Origin: Viscum album
Lineage: Eukaryota > Streptophyta > Magnoliopsida > Santalales > Viscaceae
NCBI GenBank assembly: GCA_963277665.1
Contig: OY728153.1
Location: 276,556,250-276,620,249, forward strand
Reading direction: 5' to 3'
Length of the DNA: 64,000 nucleotides
Translations under genes and position numbers: made by a program
Part shown: positions 13,406-26,815 of the stretch, piece after piece
How the letters are laid out: each line of letters opens with the position of its first letter
Position numbering within the stretch: position 1 is the first letter of the stretch
Notes under the pieces: model-generated
The model's database searches: none
What the model saw: the letters and a program-made list of their open reading frames with translations, nothing else
What the model was told of the DNA's origin: nothing

Positions 13406-14330
13406 GATGGTGAGACCAGACTCAATCGAGTTGGACATGATGATGACACATCAACAGAATCTTAGCAGCATGATAAATCAAAAATATTTTCCACAAGTGG
13501 TCGATTAGTTGGGAGGATATCAAATAATACATTGACAAAAGTGGAATTATTATAGGAAGATGTATATGTTATTCAACATATTTAAATTGAAAATCCATTT
13601 ACTGAAGAGCTCAGGATACAAAAAAGATACAAATGAGAAGTCAAACCAGAAATTAGAAGGATATAAAAAAGATGTTAATAAAGATATTGTGGAATGGTTT
13701 TCATGTAATGTGAGTTCATAAATATTGAAATTAATATAAATATTTGGATGAAACATATTTTTTAAATATAATAATTTATATTAAGTTTTTTAGATCCTGG
13801 ATACTAATACTCAATATGAGTTTTTATTAAATTTTATGTTTTTGGTTCGATGTCACCTGAAACAGGAGTTCATGTTTTATGATTACAATAAGAATGGATT
13901 TAGATTTATTATATTAAATTGGGTGGGGGGTTAAAAAACCTAAAATATTGTTATATTTATTTTTGTTTAATTAGGATACTGTAGAAATTTGATTGATATT
14001 GTCAAATTAATATATCATGGTCATTTTTAGTTGTTTTATTGAAATGAAAGTGGGTCGATATTTCCTGTGGTATTAACATAGATTCCTTGGAATTTACTTC
14101 TCTGAACTTATCTATTTTTATTTATGTTAGTGAACTTGAGTTAAATGATCCATATATATTCTCATTGAAAGAAAAAATGGTATATCATGTGGGAGGTTTC
14201 GTTTAGGAGGGGTGGAGTGTAGTGGTTCCCCTAAAATAAAAAGGATTTTGTGACATGGATGATGAATTTGAAGATTTTACCTTTGATATTGAATCTCATC
14301 AGAAGCAAGAAAAATAATTTTTTATATATC
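13401..14330 (+). pseudogene. CACTA TNP2-type transposase pseudogene, 3' part
   Basis: Continuation of the gene broken at 4486. The frame picks up with DGETRLNRVGHDDDTS and FSTSGRLVGR, which match the part of TNP2 that follows the segment just left of the LTR insertion. Further traces are NGFRFIILNWVGG near 13890, NLIDIVKLIYHGH near 13990 and NDPYIFSLKEKMVYHVGG near 14140, the C-terminal DUF4216-like region. An acidic tail (DMDDEFEDFTFDIES) near 14255 may be the protein end. Stops and frameshifts are frequent. The first five bases are the TTGAT duplication. Confidence 0.8.
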
Positions 14331-16540
14331 ATCATACTGAAAATATTAGACTTTTAAGGGTGGACAATGTTGACGATGTAATGATATATCATGATAACTA
14401 CGTGATTGAAGGAAAAAATGATTATTTGTGTAGTCATACATAAACATATCAACCACCAATGTTATATGTTGCTCATTTATAGTAATGTGGATCCGCAATC
14501 ATATTTAAATTTATTTTCATGCATTATTTTTTTAATTCTAAAAAATCAAATGTTATATTTTTTTGTATGTGTATTCATTCATTATAATACCTTTGTGTAT
14601 TATTTTTTTAAGTGTTGTGCATATGTTATCATTTGTAAATTTATTTTTCGGCATGAATTTTTCAAAATATATTTTCCACAGTTATTTATATTTTTTAAAA
14701 TTATAGAAATTTGAAGGATGATATTTGTCCCATTTTATTGATATAGGGTCCCCATAGATGATGTTTTGGGAATATTTGTCCACATTCAAGGTTAGTTGGT
14801 TTCTAATCTGGTTAACCTTTTGATTACAAATTCCAATTGGAGTTAAATTACTCAATATTTGAAGAATGAAGTATTATATTCCCATATAAAGTTAATTATA
14901 ATAAATTTTGACTCAATTTAATTCAATTAGTTAATTAAATTATTATATTTTTAAAATGAATCTCCTTGAAAATATACATGATGCAAAGTTCATTGCTCTA
15001 TACAAATCTTTTTTTGATTTATATTAGAAGATGAATGGATGTGTCCCTGATGATATCTCATCGATTGATGGTTTGAGTGATAATGTAAAACATTCAACAT
15101 CATAAATATTTATTATAGAAAATTTTAGTGGTTTTAACAATATATTTTAATATACAACACAATTTAATTTTTAAGAAAACTTTTATACAAGTGCCGAAAG
15201 TATGGGTGAAGATAGATACAATTACGATGTCAATCTTAGTTTGTTGCATAGTGATTATTGTTTACTTTATATTAAACAATGTTGATTGTTAACTAAACCT
15301 ATGAATGAATAACCCATTGTTATGGTGATTGAGAAACCTTGTTGTGGATTGAAGTAGTGGATATCTATATTTTTATTCACTTTGAATGTTTTATGATGGT
15401 TATTGGTTCATTTTATTTTCTAGTATGATTTGACCATGATTATATAAAATTTATAACTTTTATATTTTTTTAATTTTATTATTAATACTAGAGTATTATA
15501 TTTTTTAAAGAGATTTAAAAAATTTAACTGTCACTTTAAAAATCATTTCAAAATAATTTTAAAATATATTCTGGTTGAAATTTTTAAATTTTAGTCTTCA
15601 TTATTTCTTCAATTAGGACATTGGATTGTGTATTTATCAATTTTATAATATTGGTTTATTTATTAGTTGTTGATTTTGATTTTGATCAATTTTTAATTGA
15701 ACCTTCCTTTAAATTTGGTTGGTTACAGACCATTTAAAGTTATGTGTCCATTATATTATTTTCTCCTGAATTATAGTGATTTTATATTCATGTGAATTCA
15801 TTATTATTATTATTGTCTATATATTTATTTTATTGTGTGGGTTTCAAAATAAGATTAGGATGTTCCCATGTTGGCCTAATAGTATTGATAACCTAGAATG
15901 ATAAATAATTTAATGGTGGTGCCTTGGTCGAATGAGTTTTAGTATCGATTTTTATGGATTGTTTGGAGGCATGTATTGATATTGATAGTAAAATTGGTTT
16001 TCTTTTTAAAATTTTATTTTTTAATGGTCAATTGGTTATATGAATAATTTAAAGGGAAAATGGTTTTCTATAAAATGGGTTTTCAAATAGAACATCAGGA
16101 TGGTATATAGGGTGTTTAGATAATATTTTATAGGATTTGACTAAGGAACTAACATGAGTGAGATTGAACATGGTACATTTTTTAATTGACTTTGAAAATG
16201 GTTATGACTTAGTTTCTAAAAAAATAAAAGAGGCTTGATTGAGCTAGTATTATAATTCTTGGCCTTTTATGGGTGATGCTTTATATTTTCTAATTCTTGT
16301 GTGCATCTTGATTGTGGTTCATTAGTGTTTACGTTGGGGAATGAGAATTCATGTGGTTTTTATATCCTGATGAGAAATTTTATTGTTTGTATAATATTGG
16401 TTTTGTTAGTATTTGGATTTTTATTTTGATAATATATTAATTAAAAATCCATTGAAAATTGGTTTGTTATGGTTTATTCATAGTAGGTTTTATGTTTTTA
16501 GTATGTATGATTTTATTTTTTATGGGGTTGGAGATATGAA
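14331..16540. other. AT-rich sequence, nothing recognised
   Basis: I see no protein match on either strand. The 102-codon open frame at 14406-14714 is Phe/Ile/Tyr-rich, as expected from T-rich DNA. The stretch may hold the rest of the CACTA element (a second gene or its 3' end) and the start of the gypsy LTR that ends at 17421, but neither boundary is visible. Confidence 0.5.
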
Positions 16541-16550
16541 TTTTTTTAAA

Positions 16551-16890
16551 AATATGTATTGGTGGTTTAAACAACTACTATATAAAGAATAAATATTATA
16601 GCCATCGTTTAAACCATCCTTAAATATGGTAAAAAAATTAACTAAAGTTTAAACAGCCAGTATATATTATTATATATAGAGTTGGATTAAACCACCATGA
16701 AATTATTAGTATTTTGAGATGAAAAAACAACACTAAAAAATGTTTCAATACACTTCATTGAAACCACTATTAAATGTTCAAAACTGAAACTATTTTAATT
16801 CTGAAACTACATTTACCAAAAATTTTATAAAACCATCACAGAATAATTTGGTGGATGTTTAAACAACTAAAAAATAAAAAAAATCTCAAC
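16551..16890. repeat. Cluster of short GTTTAAAC-type repeats
   Basis: Within about 340 bp a short motif recurs in both orientations: GGTTTAAACAACTACTAT, CGTTTAAACCATC, AGTTTAAACAGCCAGTAT, GGATTAAACCACCATGAA, TTGAAACCACTATTAAATG and TGTTTAAACAACTAAAAA. Clusters of short repeats in both orientations are typical of the subterminal zones of CACTA elements, where transposase binds, and this lies downstream of the CACTA gene. No clear CACTA terminal repeat was found, so the link is inference. Confidence 0.45.
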
Positions 16891-16899
16891 TTCTAGAGG

Positions 16900-17421
16900 T
16901 TTATTATATCTTAGTGATATTCCATAGGTTCTTCAGGTTGTGGTATCTTACTAATATTTTTACCCAACACCTGTATATTTCATGTTCCAAGTTTTTAGTT
17001 GGATCTATCTTGTATTTTTTGAGGCTGATGTTGGGTGATTTGGGTGGTGGTGTTAAACTAGAGGTTTCATGGATATTGTTTCAAGATCGACTTTAGTTGG
17101 TATATAATTGTTTTATTTTTTCTTATCACTTTATATGATGACATTTTTATTTACTTCTATTTATAGATGATGTTTATGTGTATTCAAATGGGTGGGATCA
17201 TTATATTTGTTTAAGAACTATTGGAATATTTTATTTTTCTTTGGAAACTTATATTAATTTATTCTAATATTTTTTATCTATGGTTTGATATAAATCATTT
17301 CAAAATGGATTCATCGGATTCTGATTCACTAGTTTCCCACCACTGAGGATTGAGAACACCCATCGAGCCTTATGAAGGGGTGGGTAGGGTGCCGAGCTCA
17401 GTGGAAGTCGGGGATAATTCA
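16900..17421 (+). repeat. Decayed gypsy LTR, 3' tail (5' LTR of a + strand element)
   Basis: Its end is fixed by a primer site nine bases later. Around 16950-17350 it is clearly related to 23105-23480: both share TTTTTAGTTGGATC, a 'gatgggttggatcattat'-like stretch, and CTAGTTTCC...GAGGAT.GA.AACACC near the end. The 5' start of this LTR was not found. Confidence 0.6.
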
Positions 17422-17429
17422 TTGAAAAA

Positions 17430-17447
17430 TGGTATTAGAGCATTGGG
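17430..17447 (+). promoter_or_regulatory. Primer binding site of a decayed + strand gypsy element
   Basis: TGGTATTAGAGCATTGGG is a near-standard initiator tRNA-Met primer site, one base off TGGTATCAGAGCATTGGG. It shows that the interior of this element runs rightwards. Confidence 0.75.
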
Positions 17448-20400
17448 TTTCCTTTAGTTGTATCCTAAGATTCTTTTTAACTCATTTTATTTATGGATTT
17501 CATAGTATAATGGATATTAAGGTTTTTTGACCTTGCGAGTTTGTTTTGTGGAGAGTCTAGATAGCTCTTGTTTATCTAAATCCTAAAGCTGCTAGGAATA
17601 TTTATGTCTGAAATTGCGAATTTGAGTTATTTTAGATTATTTAATGGATATTAATGTAAACTGATGTTATTTTCACCCCCTTTGATCATATTAGTGTTAT
17701 TGGGGGCCACTCTTTAGTTTATGGTAGGAAGGGAGGAGCACATGAGTTTCATGGGTGGCTTGTATGGATTAGAAAACCATGTGGTACCCATGAGGTTGAG
17801 TATGCCTTATTTATAGAGTATGTTTCCAAGTTTATTATACTATGTGGGTAAGGAGTTGATAACGTCTCTTCTTCCTCATTTAGCTTATTTTCAACTCATC
17901 TATATTTTAAAATTCTCTAAAAGTGAAACCCACTTTTTAGAGGTGGATTGCGGATTTTTTATTCCCATTGTGGATGTGGTTCAAGAAAACCCTATTTGAA
18001 TTCTTGTGTAGTAATTTGGGTGAGAATTATTTTTAATGTCTTATTAAGAAAAATAAAAGTGTTTTGTGAAATTTTTATTTTGAAAACATTGTTTTTTGGG
18101 ATGTTTCAGAAAATGTTCCCTGTGTTATCCTGAAAAAATTTATTTCAATAGTGGGTTTTGAAAGTGTTTCAAGATGAAAAGAGGGTTCTACTTTGAAACA
18201 AGTTTGACTGCTTCTTTGAAAAAGGAATGTAATCATGATGATAATTTCCTAGATTCTTTATTTTCAAAGTTAAATTTATTTTTAAAAGATTTTTTTGACT
18301 TTCCTTATTAGGGAATAGTGTGTGTGTGTTTCACTAAGACTATTTCAGTTTTAAATATAGTGTTCGATTGGTTTTCATGAATCACCTTGGTCGACAGTGA
18401 CTTCAAAATTCCTTGGTGAAGATAGTGGTTTCAAAATAAAAGTTTTTAATGTTGATATTTTACCTCGTTTTTGGGAATGGTTTTTTGGTTTGATTCCTTG
18501 GGTGTGAAAGAATCATTTAGTTTATCTTTTGAAACATGAATCGATGATGTTAATACGTTATACTGCTATTTTTCACCCCCCCAGAATGTTCAGTTTAGTA
18601 TTCTTTAGTTCTAGTGCCAACAAAGACCCCGAGTGGAGTAGTAGACATGAGACCTTTCTGATAATTGAACTCCATATTGGAAATCTTGAATTAACATCCA
18701 CATTCATTTGATGCTGATATAGGGTCAGTGGATGTAGTAATTTGTTTAGGATAGATCGAGCTAATCCTTGACTATATTAAGACCCGTGAATCTTTATAGG
18801 AGAGAACTGTTGAGATATTGCTTTTTGGTATTAGCTAAGTTTTGTAGGTGTTAATGGTACCTTCTTAGATATTAAAAGTTATTCTTTGGGAGCTCTTCAG
18901 GACAGAGATTGTTTAGTGGTTCTTCCCTGATGATGTGACAGTTAAGTAGGAGTTTGAGTTTGTTAGAATTTTTTGATGCGACCAATCAAGGATAGAGAAT
19001 GTTGATCACTTCTCATTATTGACTATTTTTTATCCAAATATGGTGTACAATGATGTTGAGAAAGTATATTTATTTTGAGTTGACCTTCACCCAGAATTTG
19101 GATCATCTAGAATTGAATTAGGACTGAAATATTTATGGAGGTTGTTAGTGTGTCCATGTGAATGGAGGATGAATGATCTAAGAATCCTATGTTGGGTGAT
19201 TTTATAGTTTCATCTGAGGTATAATGGAAGTGTGGTGGTTGTAAGGATAACCTAATGATTAAAAAGCTAAATTAGGATGATCCAATTATGGGGGAAAAGA
19301 GTCTTTCTTGTGGGCATAAAATACCTCCATTGTGATTCCAATGTGGGCTCCAGGGCATGATAATACCTCAAGGATAAATTCTCCTCGATTTTTCCTCAAT
19401 TTTATCTATTTTTTCCTAATTTAAAATTTTTGTATGTTGGGTTTTTGGAATGGTACTTAGGTTTTCTCCCTTTGTGGGTGTTTTATTTTTGGGTCCTTTC
19501 CTTCGATCATTGTTATAATGGTTTTTATGATTTAGATGTTGTTGTTAGAATTCTCTAGATAGTTCCCTTTTTGGTGTTCTCATTGTTGATAGATTTGGGA
19601 TGTCATTTTTTAGCATGGAATATTTCTCTTGTGTAATAATAAAACCCTTTATCCCCTGGGGATGAATTTTGTAGATGTTGGTATGGATTTACTCTTTCTC
19701 TTTTGGTTGGATGTGAGTGTTTTTTGTTGAGCCTCTTTGTTTGAGTGATCATCCTTTGAGAGTTCTGATTGCACCGTTAATTTAATTGAGCCTTGTAAAG
19801 ACTATTTCTGGGAAATAGAGAAGACCTTGGGTACACAAATTGGTAACTAGGGATTGTGATTGACCATTTTATATTGGTATTCTAATTAGTGTTTGGATTA
19901 ATCCATTTAGGATAAACCATGTAAGGGTGATTTAGATTTTTACCCAAGGATATTTGTGCGTGTTGTGACCTGAGATGAGAGGTCATTTCATTCTTTTTAG
20001 TATTCTTATGGTAATTCTTCCATACTTTTGGTTTGTAAGAGCATTTGGTTGGGAGTTATTTTCTATCATAGTTTCTATGGCGTTCGAGGACATGACTCAT
20101 TATAGTTTATCTGTGGTACCACAATGATAGGGGAACTCTAAATGGTGGAGATACGATGCTGGGTATCCCATTATTTATGGGAATTATTCATGGGGGATCT
20201 CATTTTAATTGTGATTGGATATATTTGATATAAGTTTGGTTGATTAATTTGATCATCTTGATGATCTATGCTGTTTGTTTTGAGGTTGAATCATTTTGAT
20301 CAGTTTTTTGGATATGTTGTCTTATAATCCTATGTTCCCACTTTCCCTTCAATATGAATGTGAAAATTTTGGGGGTAGAAAGTGTCAGAGTGGGGATTTT

Positions 20401-20480
20401 TTGATATCCCATGGGTCACAATGTTGTTTATTTTCTATTATTTTGTCTTTTTATTATGTGTTTATGAGTTTCAGTTGACC
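17448..20480 (+). pseudogene. Interior of decayed + strand gypsy element with gag relic
   Basis: Only one stretch is recognisable. At 18890-19090 a frame with several stops reads WFFPDDVTVK, EFEFVRI, then PNMVYNDVEKVYLF and VDLHPEF. These match the order and spacing of the capsid part of Ty3/gypsy Gag (FxxxYFP, EF..L.QG, YAP.V....KV..F..GL.P). A Cys-Gly-Gly-Cys trace near 19232 could be a broken zinc knuckle. The rest of the interval shows no protease, RT or integrase motif. Confidence 0.5.
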
Positions 20481-23080
20481 ATAGGATGAATATTCGTATT
20501 TTATAGGCTTTTGGGAGGAGTTGTCTTAGCCCCCATAGTAATTAATAAACGTGGGGTTCCTTGCATATGGGAATTACATTTTGAAAGTTCTAATTTACAT
20601 GGATTCTGTATGGGTTTTCAAACTATTTAGAGATTCCTAGAAGATATGTGGGGATTTGGGTGTGTCTGAGGTGTGGCACACTATTTTTAAAAATCATCTA
20701 AAACCCATGAAAAACTGTGAGAGGTGGTTCTGGGAATAAGTAGTGGTCGTGCATTGTTGGAACATGTTTTAGAGAAGCATGTAGTTGGTCTTGGTGTTTA
20801 ATTTTTAGTTTATTGACCAAAATACCCCATTGGAAAATAATGGGGTTTCACCCCTCCCCCCATTTCATGAAACTCACATCAGATGACCCTTGAGAGCCAT
20901 GGAATATCTCTAACTCCTTTATTCTCTTCATCCTTTCCCTCTATTTCGTGTTTTTCAATAGATATAAGGTATTTATTTCCATATTTCACTCTTCTTTCCT
21001 TCTCCATCCATTTTATTTTGGTTTTGGATTCCCCCATAAACTTGATATCACATTTTTTTATTCTAGGGTCCTGGTTGGATATAATGTTATGGTTTTTGGT
21101 GTCTGGGGTTCTTATATGAGGTTTGTAACACCATCATCATGGTCTCCATTGAAGGAGAAACATTCTGAATTATTTCATATTGGATTCTTCTTCTTCAATA
21201 TAGGTGTCTTTATACAGTTGTTTCATTTCGGAATTTAAATTCTACTTCTGATTTAAAAGTTTATTTTTATTATATGTATGATTATATGTGATATATTTTT
21301 AGTGATTCGAAACCATTTCATGGTGTTTTAAACATGGAATAAATGGGTTTTCGTGTGAAATCAATGTTTTCATGCTTTAAATTAAAATTTTAAAGGCACT
21401 ATGATTTTGGTAAATTCCTGTGTTTATTTTTGAAGTATTTTCCATAGTGTTCATTGGATTTTGACGGAGTTTTCATTTTCAATGAGTAAAAACTATGTTT
21501 TAAAAGTATTCTAGTTTTATAATGAGTTATTAACCTCAAATTGGTTTAGAAATTGGTTATTTAATATATTTTAAATGGTCGTTTGAAATGTTTGAGTGAT
21601 TTATCAATTTTAAAAATTTCACGATGGATTCTTTTAGATGGTTTGATGAAAACTGGGGGCCTTTTGCCTTATTTGGGTTTTTAAAGGGGATGAACTTTGT
21701 GGAAGGGTAGACTTCAAATGTTTTGATGAAGTTAGTTTTTTATTGATCCTCTCAAATTTTTGAATGTGGTATTTTACAAAATGGTAAATGGATTTTCATT
21801 TTGATCCATGTTTTAGTGTTAATGGACTTGTTAGTATTTTTATTTTAAAATGGTTGGTGTGAATGAAACCCCTTGATTTACCCTTGTCTTTTTACCCCTC
21901 ATACGGGTTATTGAACTCTATGATATGATTGTTTCTAAACTTTTCTAGGAATGTTTTTTTTCATCTTGTAGGTGTATTTTATTTATGGGGATTTTCATCA
22001 TTAGGTATTAGGGGTGAGGGTAGCATTGGTTATTCCCTATTTCTCAGACTGGTCTTGTTTGTCTATATGCCTATTTTCCTTTATTAGTCATGTGAAACTA
22101 GGTACTAAGTTAAAGATCTAGTTTTTTCCTATAGATGTTTCACACGATGCTAGTTTTCCTCTATTCATTCATGGTACAAAGTCTAGGAGGGGGTCTTCCT
22201 TATATTGAGGCTTGGGTGGACTAATTGGATGAGTTATGGTTTGAATATTAGTGAATGTCGGTAGATGGTTCCTTGGTTGGAATAATCTCTTATGGTTAGA
22301 TTATTTTCAGGTTTGGAACACTATGGTAGAACACAGGGAACAATCAATTTATTAGTTGGTTATTGTTGGGGGGATTTTATCTAGTGCTTGTTTGTATAAT
22401 TTACTTAACTTTCATAATTGTGGCATATTTCCTTGAATGAATTTTTATGTTCAGTGTTGGGAACACTATAGTAGAACCCTTGGCACATTCGATTTATTAG
22501 TTGGTTATTATTTGTGGGGAATTTTATCTAGTGCTTGTTTGCATCATTTTCTCAACTTTCATAATTGTGGAACATTTCATTGTTTGAATTTTTATGTTCG
22601 GTGTGTTATATATGTTTCCCGCTTATTGTGATTGAACCATTTATGTGTTGGTTGGTTTCAATCATAAGGGGATTTTTGAAATATGTTGGAAATCTTGTTT
22701 TGAATTTAAAGACTAATATGTGGATTTTAAAAGTAGATTTCAAAACAAGTGTCTGATTATAAAGGTAACTTCAGTCAGTGAAATGGTTTAAAGTGAAAAT
22801 TTTTATTCAAATAAAAAAATGTGTTTTTTGAGAAATATAAATGGGTGTGGGTTTTGAAAATATTTTAGGATGGTGGAATTAAATTCAAATAATTGTTTTT
22901 TGTTTTGGAAAATAAGTTATTCTTTTGAAAAAAATTTATAGGAGAATTTAATTTTTTTTCACATAAATTTATATATACATGTGTGTGTGGGTGTAAATAT
23001 TACTTTGAAACATTATATATGAACAATATTTTTTGTATTTCTTTTGGAAAAAATTTTTATCATGTTATAAGGTTGGGGTG
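20481..23080. other. AT-rich sequence, possibly gypsy LTR; no gene
   Basis: No protein is recognised. The interval probably includes much of the LTR whose tail lies at 23105-23480. The open frames near 20883-21238 lie in a pyrimidine-rich stretch with no motif. A tandem duplication at 22313-22600 is listed separately. Confidence 0.4.
22313..22600. repeat. Tandem duplication, ~144-bp unit x2
   Basis: Two head-to-tail copies share GGAACACTATGGTAGAAC / GGGAACACTATAGTAGAAC, TTTATTAGTTGGTTATT, TTTTATCTAGTGCTTGTTTG and AACTTTCATAATTGTGG. They differ at scattered positions, so the duplication is old. Confidence 0.8.
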
Positions 23081-23490
23081 ACCTAATGGTCTTTTTACTC
23101 ATGCATATATATTTCAGGTTCTAGATTTTTAGTTGGATCCATTATTTTTTTGCGGCTGACGTATTGTGATTTTTGTTGGGGTGAGAAACTATAGTTTCAT
23201 GTATATAGTATCTAGATCATATGGGGTTGGTCTGTAGTTTTATAATGATTGGTTAGTGTTTTATGGAAACCATTTTATGTTTCTTAATGTTTATGGATGA
23301 TTTGTTTTGTTTCCAGATGGGTTGGATCATTATAGTTGGATCTGAAATGTTTGAATGTTTATATATTTTTTATCTTGTATTTATCTATTCATTATTATTT
23401 ATATATTGTTTGGGAGAAATAATTCCTAATGTGATTCATATGATACCCATGCACTAGTTTCCAGCCCATGAGGATCGAAAACACCATATA
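23081..23490 (+). repeat. Decayed gypsy LTR tail, second copy
   Basis: Diverged direct repeat of 16950-17350 (see there). Likely the 3' LTR tail of the element whose primer site is at 17430. It ends about 100 bp before integrase sequence of a different, older element, so that element appears to have been interrupted here. Confidence 0.55.
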
Positions 23491-23584
23491 GGTATTGTGA
23501 TGGGATATGAAAGGTTACATGTTTTTTGAAAGCCTGATACCATTAATTAAACATTCCCATTTTAGATACTATGTTTTTAGATAA

Positions 23585-24517
23585 ACATTCTCAATTATAA
23601 CACTAGTATATTATCATGTCACATGATGTGAATATCTCTATTGTATTTAAACATTATCACATTTTTTCTTCTATTTTTTAGAGAGGACATTTGAAGTCGT
23701 TGATTACCTAATTAGATCTCAATAAAAATTCTCATACCCAATATGACAGAAAGACCAAGAAGAAAATTAGGACATTGGAAGAAATTATTTGAGCTAGTTA
23801 ATGGATTACGATGGAAGTTGGTATCATTATCTTTAACTGGTGTAATTTTATTACAATAAAAAGTTTCATTCTAATATAAAAATAGAACCATGGGAGGCAT
23901 TATATAGATAGTTGTATTAGAATACATCTTTTTGGTTTGAACTAGGAGAAATGAATTTTATGGGACAAATTTTTATAGAATAAACTCTTGAGAAAGTGAA
24001 TGTGATTTATCAACATATGATGATAGCTTAGATCAGGCCGAAAATCGACATAAGTAATCAGAGGAAATATAATTCATTATATGTAGGTGATCATTTTTTC
24101 CTAAATGTATCTCCATGGAAAAGTGTTATAATTTTTGGTAAAAAGGGGAGGATAAGAATGTGTTTCATAGGACTGTATGGAATTTTGGAGAAAGTTGGAT
24201 ATGTTTCATATCGAGTGGACTTACCTCCAATTTTATCCCTGGTACATAACCTTTTTCATTTCTCTATGTTGAGAAAATATGTTTCAGATTAATACAAGGT
24301 CTTGAGAGTTAGGGTAGTTTATTTGGAAGATAACCATTATTATAAGAAAAAACCATTACATATTATTTAAGATAGAGATAAAGTGTTGTAGAACAAGTTA
24401 ATTCATCATGTTAATGTTTTTTGTAAAACCCATAAGGTTGAATAAGAATCATGGGAATTTGAAAATTCTATTAGAAAATTATATCCCCACTTTTTAAATA
24501 AGTTAATAAAATTGTGA
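23585..24517 (+). pseudogene. Gypsy integrase C-terminal half with GPY/F and chromodomain relic
   Basis: Translated rightwards with many stops and frameshifts, this matches the end of a chromovirus Pol. In order: HDVNISIV (second-Asp neighbourhood of the catalytic core, the Asp itself lost) near 23625, RTLEEII near 23770, FHSNIKIEPWEALYR near 23870, SLYVGDHFFLNVSPW near 24080, then the GPY/F module GILEKVGYVSYRVDLPP near 24180 and VHNLFHFSMLRKYVSD near 24240. A chromodomain-like tail follows (DRDKVL near 24371, then ESWEFENSIRKLYPHF near 24450). A Tekay/Del-type ending is indicated. The N-terminal Pol domains are absent, probably displaced by the element to the left. Not functional. Confidence 0.85.
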
Positions 24518-24528
24518 GGAAAATATTT

Positions 24529-24543
24529 CAAATTGGGAGAATA
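24529..24543 (+). promoter_or_regulatory. Polypurine tract before decayed 3' LTR
   Basis: AAATTGGGAGAATAA lies just ahead of TGTAACAACC at 24545. This is the usual chromovirus arrangement of a purine tract followed by TGTAAC. Confidence 0.7.
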
Positions 24544-26689
24544 ATGTAACAACCTACGTAATGTTATAATATATGTTTTTAAAATCTTATTAAAATTCAT
24601 TATCTGTATTTAATGGAGTTATATTCATTATATGAATATTATGTAATTGTTTAGTGAAAAGAAAACAAGATTTTGTAAACCAGATTGGATTTTGATGCAT
24701 TATATTATTTTATTTAAAATATTTAAATAAATATTATATAATTTCATTTTTAAAAAACCAAACTAACTTTCTAATCAATCATTTCAAAATAAGTATATTT
24801 TTTTATAAATATCTGAAATGATTTAATTTTTGTTAATATTGAAAAGTACTAATTTTTTAGATGATATCATTTATTTTCATTAAATAAAGTTATATTAATG
24901 TACCATTATGTTTTAGATTTTTTATTAAACTGAAATAAGAATATTTTAATTTATAATTACCAAATTAAATTTTTTATAATCAGTAATTTTCATGTTTTTG
25001 GTATATGTTTATTTTTATTCTAAAAAATGCAGTTCTTTGAAAACTATTTTTATGTTCACAATGTTTATTCATTTAAGTACATTAAAATAACCCATAATAT
25101 AAAAATATTGAAATTAAATTTATAGATTATATATAAATATATATGAATTTAAATTTATATAATGATTATTTCTAGTGATAGAGTTAATGTTAAATCATGT
25201 TTCCATGAAAAATGTATTTTTCAGAAAGCTGATTTTCATCCTGCTCGAGGGTTTGGTTATAAATTAAATTATATACCGTTTTTGAAATGAGTTTTATAAA
25301 ATTGATTCCATATTTTAATAATAATAATAATAATTGATATTAGGTAATAAGTCCAAGATAATTTTTTTCATATTGAATATTAGAAAAAGTAAAAATATGT
25401 TACTGTGGTTAACGGTAAAACATGTTTATAAGGGTTAAACTAAAAAAGTAAGGGTTATAATGACCTAAAACATTGATAATTTATATTTAATGACTATATT
25501 TAGACCCTATCTCATATAAATCCATGAAATATTCTATTTAAGAGTCATATGGAAATGATTTTGACCTTTATAATAATTTAAGTAAAGAAAAAGTTAAAAT
25601 GTCACGCTCTTACTTTTTAAAATATCTTACGTATTCAGATATAAAAAAGAGGAATTTTTTTTATAATTATCTATTTTCAGCATAAATAAATTTTATTTTC
25701 CATGTTACTTTATTTATATTTTTAGTGATGAAATAAATTCCATTAATGATTACACAACACAGATGCATAAATTATTTAATTAAAAGAGAAATAAAATAAA
25801 TGATTTAAAAAATTTAAAGTAATATAAATTTATTTACTTTTTACATGATTTTTTAAGATAATTATAAGATTTTATGGTTTTATGGAATTTTTATATTCTA
25901 ATTCTAAAATTTTATTGACATTTTTAATGTTAATTTATTTTAATAGAGTAAAAATTGACATTATTGGTATTTTCTAATAAGTAATGTTGTATTAAATGAT
26001 TTTAAATTATTAGAAATATTATGTTCATTAAATTAAACATTAAATAGTTTATAATATCTAACATGGTCAATTTAAGTGTTTTTACCCTTCTATTGGATAT
26101 TTTATGGACCATAAATGGTAAAAACATTAATACCGTGATAATTTTTAAAAGGGTTAAAAAGGAGTTTATACAAAAAGATAAAGGTAAAAAAATCACATAA
26201 ATAGGTACATTTTTTATTAGATGAGTAAATGTAGACCTAAATTTATCATATCCTCAATCTTTATAAATTTGGATCCTTTTGAATATGAATGTTAATTTAT
26301 ATTAATTTAATACTTTAAGAAACCTTAAGTGTGCACCTACACTCTCTTCTAAAAGGGATCCTCTAATACTCTTTTATTCACACTCAAAAGGCCTTTTGTT
26401 TATGAAAATTCCTAAAAAAAAATTTCTTTACATTAATTCACATTTCTTTGATTCCTTTATTTACCAGAAAACCAAAATATGAATGCTTTGGGTGTAAAAC
26501 TTTTGAGGTTTTTTAAAGTAGAGATATTATTCATAATCAAGCATTTTTGTTTTGTTTCTTTTTCTAGATTCTTAAAATATTATTCTACCATGATAAAATA
26601 ATGAAAATGTATCTATAATATACATAGATATAATTATTTTAATTTAATAAAAAAAATACATACCCTCTTCCATAAAATGAAGAAAAATC

Positions 26690-26780
26690 AATTGTTTGTT
26701 CATACGAGAAGACTACCACCTCGCGAACCGATGCCATTCATTTTTCATATCCTCTTCTTTTGAATTGTAATAATGATGAA

Positions 26781-26815
<35 letters not shown>

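Noticed and set aside
20883..21240. Overlapping 78- and 96-codon plus-strand frames
   Set aside because: Phe/Ser/Ile-rich frames in pyrimidine-rich DNA resembling an LTR leader; no domain.
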